Assembly: GCA_025058985.1 (NCBI GenBank)
Contig: JANXEB010000103.1
Coordinates: 1-8,121 of the forward strand
Reading direction: 5' to 3'
DNA from: Candidatus Aenigmatarchaeota archaeon
Lineage (GTDB): Archaea; Aenigmatarchaeota; Aenigmatarchaeia; CG10238-14; SpSt-28
Length of the DNA: 8,121 nucleotides
Each line of letters opens with the position of its first letter. The stretch's first letter is position 1. Positions 6,534-8,121 of this stretch are shown here, piece after piece. A program made the translations under genes and the position numbers. A model generated the notes under the pieces. It made no database searches and was not told the origin of the DNA. It saw nothing but the letters and a program-made list of their open reading frames with translations.

Positions 6534-6911
6534 AAATATATATTCCATTGGTGTAAAAGATTTCAAATCGCTTTTATAACCACATTTTTCACATTTATAT
6601 CCAATTACTATATCTTTTTTCAATAAGTTTTTTGTTTTTATTTCTATTAAGTTAGATTTACAAATAGGACATTTTTCTATTTTTTCTATGTTTTTCAATC
6701 TCTTTGTTTTTGCCTCTATTTTAATTTCTTTCATTTGAAGAACAACTTTTTTTATTCTGTTTGGAGAAATTCTATAATTTACATCTTCTCTTTTTAATTC
6801 TCTTAATACTAAATTACATAACTCTTCTAAGGATTCTACTCTTAATCTAGAATAAATAACTCTTCTAATAGCTTCTTTAACTTTCTCTATTTTTGGAATT
6901 TTTTTATTCAT
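6507..6911 (-). CDS. Small zinc-ribbon protein of unknown function
   Basis: I do not recognise a characterised family. The 134-residue protein has a basic, mainly helical N-terminal part (about 1-75), in which residues 25-75 could be a winged-helix-like unit. A four-cysteine zinc ribbon follows: CPIC at 81-84 and CEKC at 107-110, spaced like transcription-factor or RNA-binding ribbons, and then GYKSDLKSFTPMEYIFS. The layout suggests a nucleic-acid-binding protein, perhaps in transcription or translation, but that is inference. The start is ATG 6911-6909, 29 bp behind the asparagine-synthetase-like gene, with a box A-like element of its own in that gap. Its last 27 bp overlap the end of proS tail to tail, so the final residues, SINFSNKS, are encoded opposite the proS C-terminus. 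No sign of decay is visible. Confidence 0.8.
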   Translation of the reverse strand: MNKKIPKIEKVKEAIRRVIYSRLRVESLEELCNLVLRELKREDVNYRISPNRIKKVVLQMKEIKIEAKTKRLKNIEKIEKCPICKSNLIEIKTKNLLKKDIVIGYKCEKCGYKSDLKSFTPMEYIFSINFSNKS

Positions 6912-6932
6912 TAATTAAATTTTAGCAAAAAC

Positions 6933-6940
6933 TTTATTTA
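6933..6940 (-). promoter_or_regulatory. Box A-like element for the zinc-ribbon gene
   Basis: On the minus strand TAAATAAA is centred 25-26 nt before the ATG at 6911, just after the stop codon of the upstream gene. It could give the zinc-ribbon gene its own leaderless transcript even though the 29-bp gap would also allow read-through. Confidence 0.4.
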
Positions 6941-8038
6941 CTATGGTGATACAATTCCTGGAATTCTAGGACAAGGTATAGAAAAGTAAATAGTTGGTAA
7001 AGCACAAATGTATCTAACAGTTCTTTCTAAACCAATTCCAAAACCAGCAGTAGGTTCACCATGTTTTTTTAAGAATTCTAAATACCATTTATATTTTTCT
7101 GCATCTTCCCCACTTTCTTTCATTCTCACAATAACTTTATCTACTTCAAACTCTCTAGCTGCTCCAGAAATAACTTCTCCATATCCATCTGGCAAAATCA
7201 TATCGAAGTCCATTAATATACCTGGTTTATTTGGATATTCTCTATCATAAAATCCTCTTGCAGTTTTCGGATAATCGTAAACGAAAAATGGTTCATCATG
7301 CATGTAAGAAATTAGCCATTCGTATTCTAGTGGAATTTCTTTACTATAGCTCAATTCCTCTGGTTTTAATTTAAACATTGTTTCCATTTTTTTCAATACT
7401 TCTGGGTCTTTTTCTAAAAATTCTTTTATCATATCAATAGCTTCTTTATGTGTAATTTTTTTGAATGGTATTTTTGGTATTTTTAGTTTTTTTCTAGGTT
7501 TTAATCCATGTAATTCCCATTCTGGTTCAAAAAATTTCCAAATTTCCATTAGAGTATTTTCATATTTCTTTAACTTTTTACATACATATACAAACAAATT
7601 TTCTGCTATTTTCATTGCTTCAAAATGGTCTATACCGGCAACTTCTAAATCGACTTGAATAAATTCCACGAGATGCCTATCTGAATACATTCTTTCTACT
7701 GGTTCTAGCCTTATGTTATCACCGAAAAGGTAGATTTTTCCAGAATTTCCGGAATGTTTTCTAGCTATTGAAAGTAATTGCTTATAAAGTATTGCACTAC
7801 TCATTATTTTATATTCATGTCCATAATAATCTATTGAAACCTGTTTAGCCCCTCTTATTCCAGGATCTGTTGCTGGACCGATTAAAATTGCTTTGAACTC
7901 TAAGAATCCATTTTTGTTTAGAAATTCTCTCATAGCTGAGCTAACTTTATCATATATTTCATAAACTTTTTGCATAGTAGGATTGCTAACTATTTTGAAA
8001 ATGTCGTTTTTAAATTTATCTTTTGTAAATTCTATCAT
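6941..8038 (-). CDS. Asparagine-synthetase-type AsnRS paralogue (class II catalytic core, no anticodon domain)
   Basis: The 365-residue protein is the class IIb (Asp/Asn-tRNA synthetase) catalytic core alone. It begins directly in the core, with no N-terminal OB-fold anticodon-binding domain. KQVSIDYYGHEYKIMSS (65-81) is followed by motif 2, FGDNIRLEP (105-113) with DRHLVEF (120-126), then DGYGEVISGAAREFE (284-298) and motif 3, GFGIGLERTVRY (332-343). This matches the archaeal asparagine synthetase known as AS-AR, which makes asparagine from aspartate, ammonia and ATP through an aspartyl-adenylate. It is longer than that enzyme's roughly 300 residues; the extra sequence seems to lie around 165-240, a charged region. 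A divergent AsnRS is the alternative, but the missing tRNA-binding domain argues against it. The start is ATG 8038-8036, leaderless, with a box A 25 nt upstream. The zinc-ribbon gene follows 29 bp downstream. Confidence 0.82.
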   Translation of the reverse strand: MIEFTKDKFKNDIFKIVSNPTMQKVYEIYDKVSSAMREFLNKNGFLEFKAILIGPATDPGIRGAKQVSIDYYGHEYKIMSSAILYKQLLSIARKHSGNSGKIYLFGDNIRLEPVERMYSDRHLVEFIQVDLEVAGIDHFEAMKIAENLFVYVCKKLKKYENTLMEIWKFFEPEWELHGLKPRKKLKIPKIPFKKITHKEAIDMIKEFLEKDPEVLKKMETMFKLKPEELSYSKEIPLEYEWLISYMHDEPFFVYDYPKTARGFYDREYPNKPGILMDFDMILPDGYGEVISGAAREFEVDKVIVRMKESGEDAEKYKWYLEFLKKHGEPTAGFGIGLERTVRYICALPTIYFSIPCPRIPGIVSP

Positions 8039-8059
8039 AAAGTTTTATATTTTAGTATT

Positions 8060-8067
8060 TATTTAAA
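8060..8067 (-). promoter_or_regulatory. Box A-like element for the asparagine-synthetase-like gene
   Basis: On the minus strand TTTAAATA is centred 25-26 nt before the ATG at 8038, the best box A match in the window. The gap 8039-8121 is otherwise plain AT-rich sequence with no gene or repeat that I can support. Confidence 0.5.
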
Positions 8068-8121
8068 TTTTTTTATAAAAATTTCGTAAAAATTTCAAAA
8101 TTTATAATAAAACTTAAATAA

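Noticed and set aside
7008..7658. Two plus-strand open frames (7008-7250 and 7461-7658) opposite the asparagine-synthetase-like gene.
   Set aside because: They are antisense shadows of a well-conserved enzyme, with no recognisable motif.
6941..8038. Annotation as asparaginyl-tRNA synthetase (asnS).
   Set aside because: The N-terminal anticodon-binding domain is absent and the motifs resemble the archaeal asparagine synthetase paralogue, so the tRNA-charging name would mislead.
1..8121. CRISPR array, insertion sequence, integron or attachment site.
   Set aside because: I found no spaced direct repeats, transposase or integrase motifs, or target duplications. The tRNA 3' end is not repeated elsewhere in the window.

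Overview
The window looks like a compact, very AT-rich archaeal chromosome. It carries an archaeal EF-2 with the diphthamide-site histidine, an archaeal/eukaryal-type prolyl-tRNA synthetase with a C-terminal zinc domain, a NurA-family nuclease, an archaeal asparagine-synthetase-like AsnRS paralogue, a stand-alone DUF123 (URI/GIY-YIG-like) protein, and a tRNA-Pro with no encoded CCA. Small genes, overlapping ends, near-exclusive AGA arginine codons, and a surface-protein remnant with RCC1 and DUF2341-like pieces suggest a reduced-genome archaeon, perhaps of the DPANN group. The lineage is an inference; I cannot place it from this window alone.

Layout. Positions 1-515 (+) hold the decayed, frameshifted tail of an RCC1/DUF2341-type surface protein. 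Positions 3710 down to 574 (-) are a two-gene unit: EF-2, then a NurA-family nuclease that starts with TTG inside the EF-2 stop (4-bp overlap). A 34-bp divergent promoter gap separates EF-2 from tRNA-Pro(UGG) at 3745-3818 (+). The tRNA 3' end overlaps the end of the convergent DUF123 gene (4159-3800, -). A second 34-bp divergent gap leads to a membrane-anchored DsbA-like thioredoxin-fold protein (4194-5117, +) and, 3 bp later, the prolyl-tRNA synthetase (5121-6533, +, GTG start). The synthetase ends convergently, with a 27-bp overlap, on a small zinc-ribbon protein (6911-6507, -). That gene lies 29 bp behind an AsnRS-core protein resembling archaeal asparagine synthetase (8038-6941, -). The last 83 bases are the AT-rich promoter region of this gene.

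How it works together. The theme is translation: elongation factor, tRNA-Pro, its cognate synthetase, and an AsnRS-derived enzyme that probably makes asparagine. DNA repair (NurA, possibly DUF123) and extracytoplasmic thiol chemistry (DsbA-like) are interspersed. Genes that begin a transcript start with ATG, lack a Shine-Dalgarno sequence and have an AT-rich box A-like element about 25 nt upstream, which fits leaderless transcription. The two tightly coupled downstream genes start with TTG or GTG.

I see no CRISPR array, insertion sequence, integrase or obvious new multi-gene system. The most interesting signals are the paired changes in the EF-2 P-loop and switch I, the paired 34-bp divergent promoters, the tRNA T-loop that supplies a protein stop codon, and the decayed surface-protein gene.
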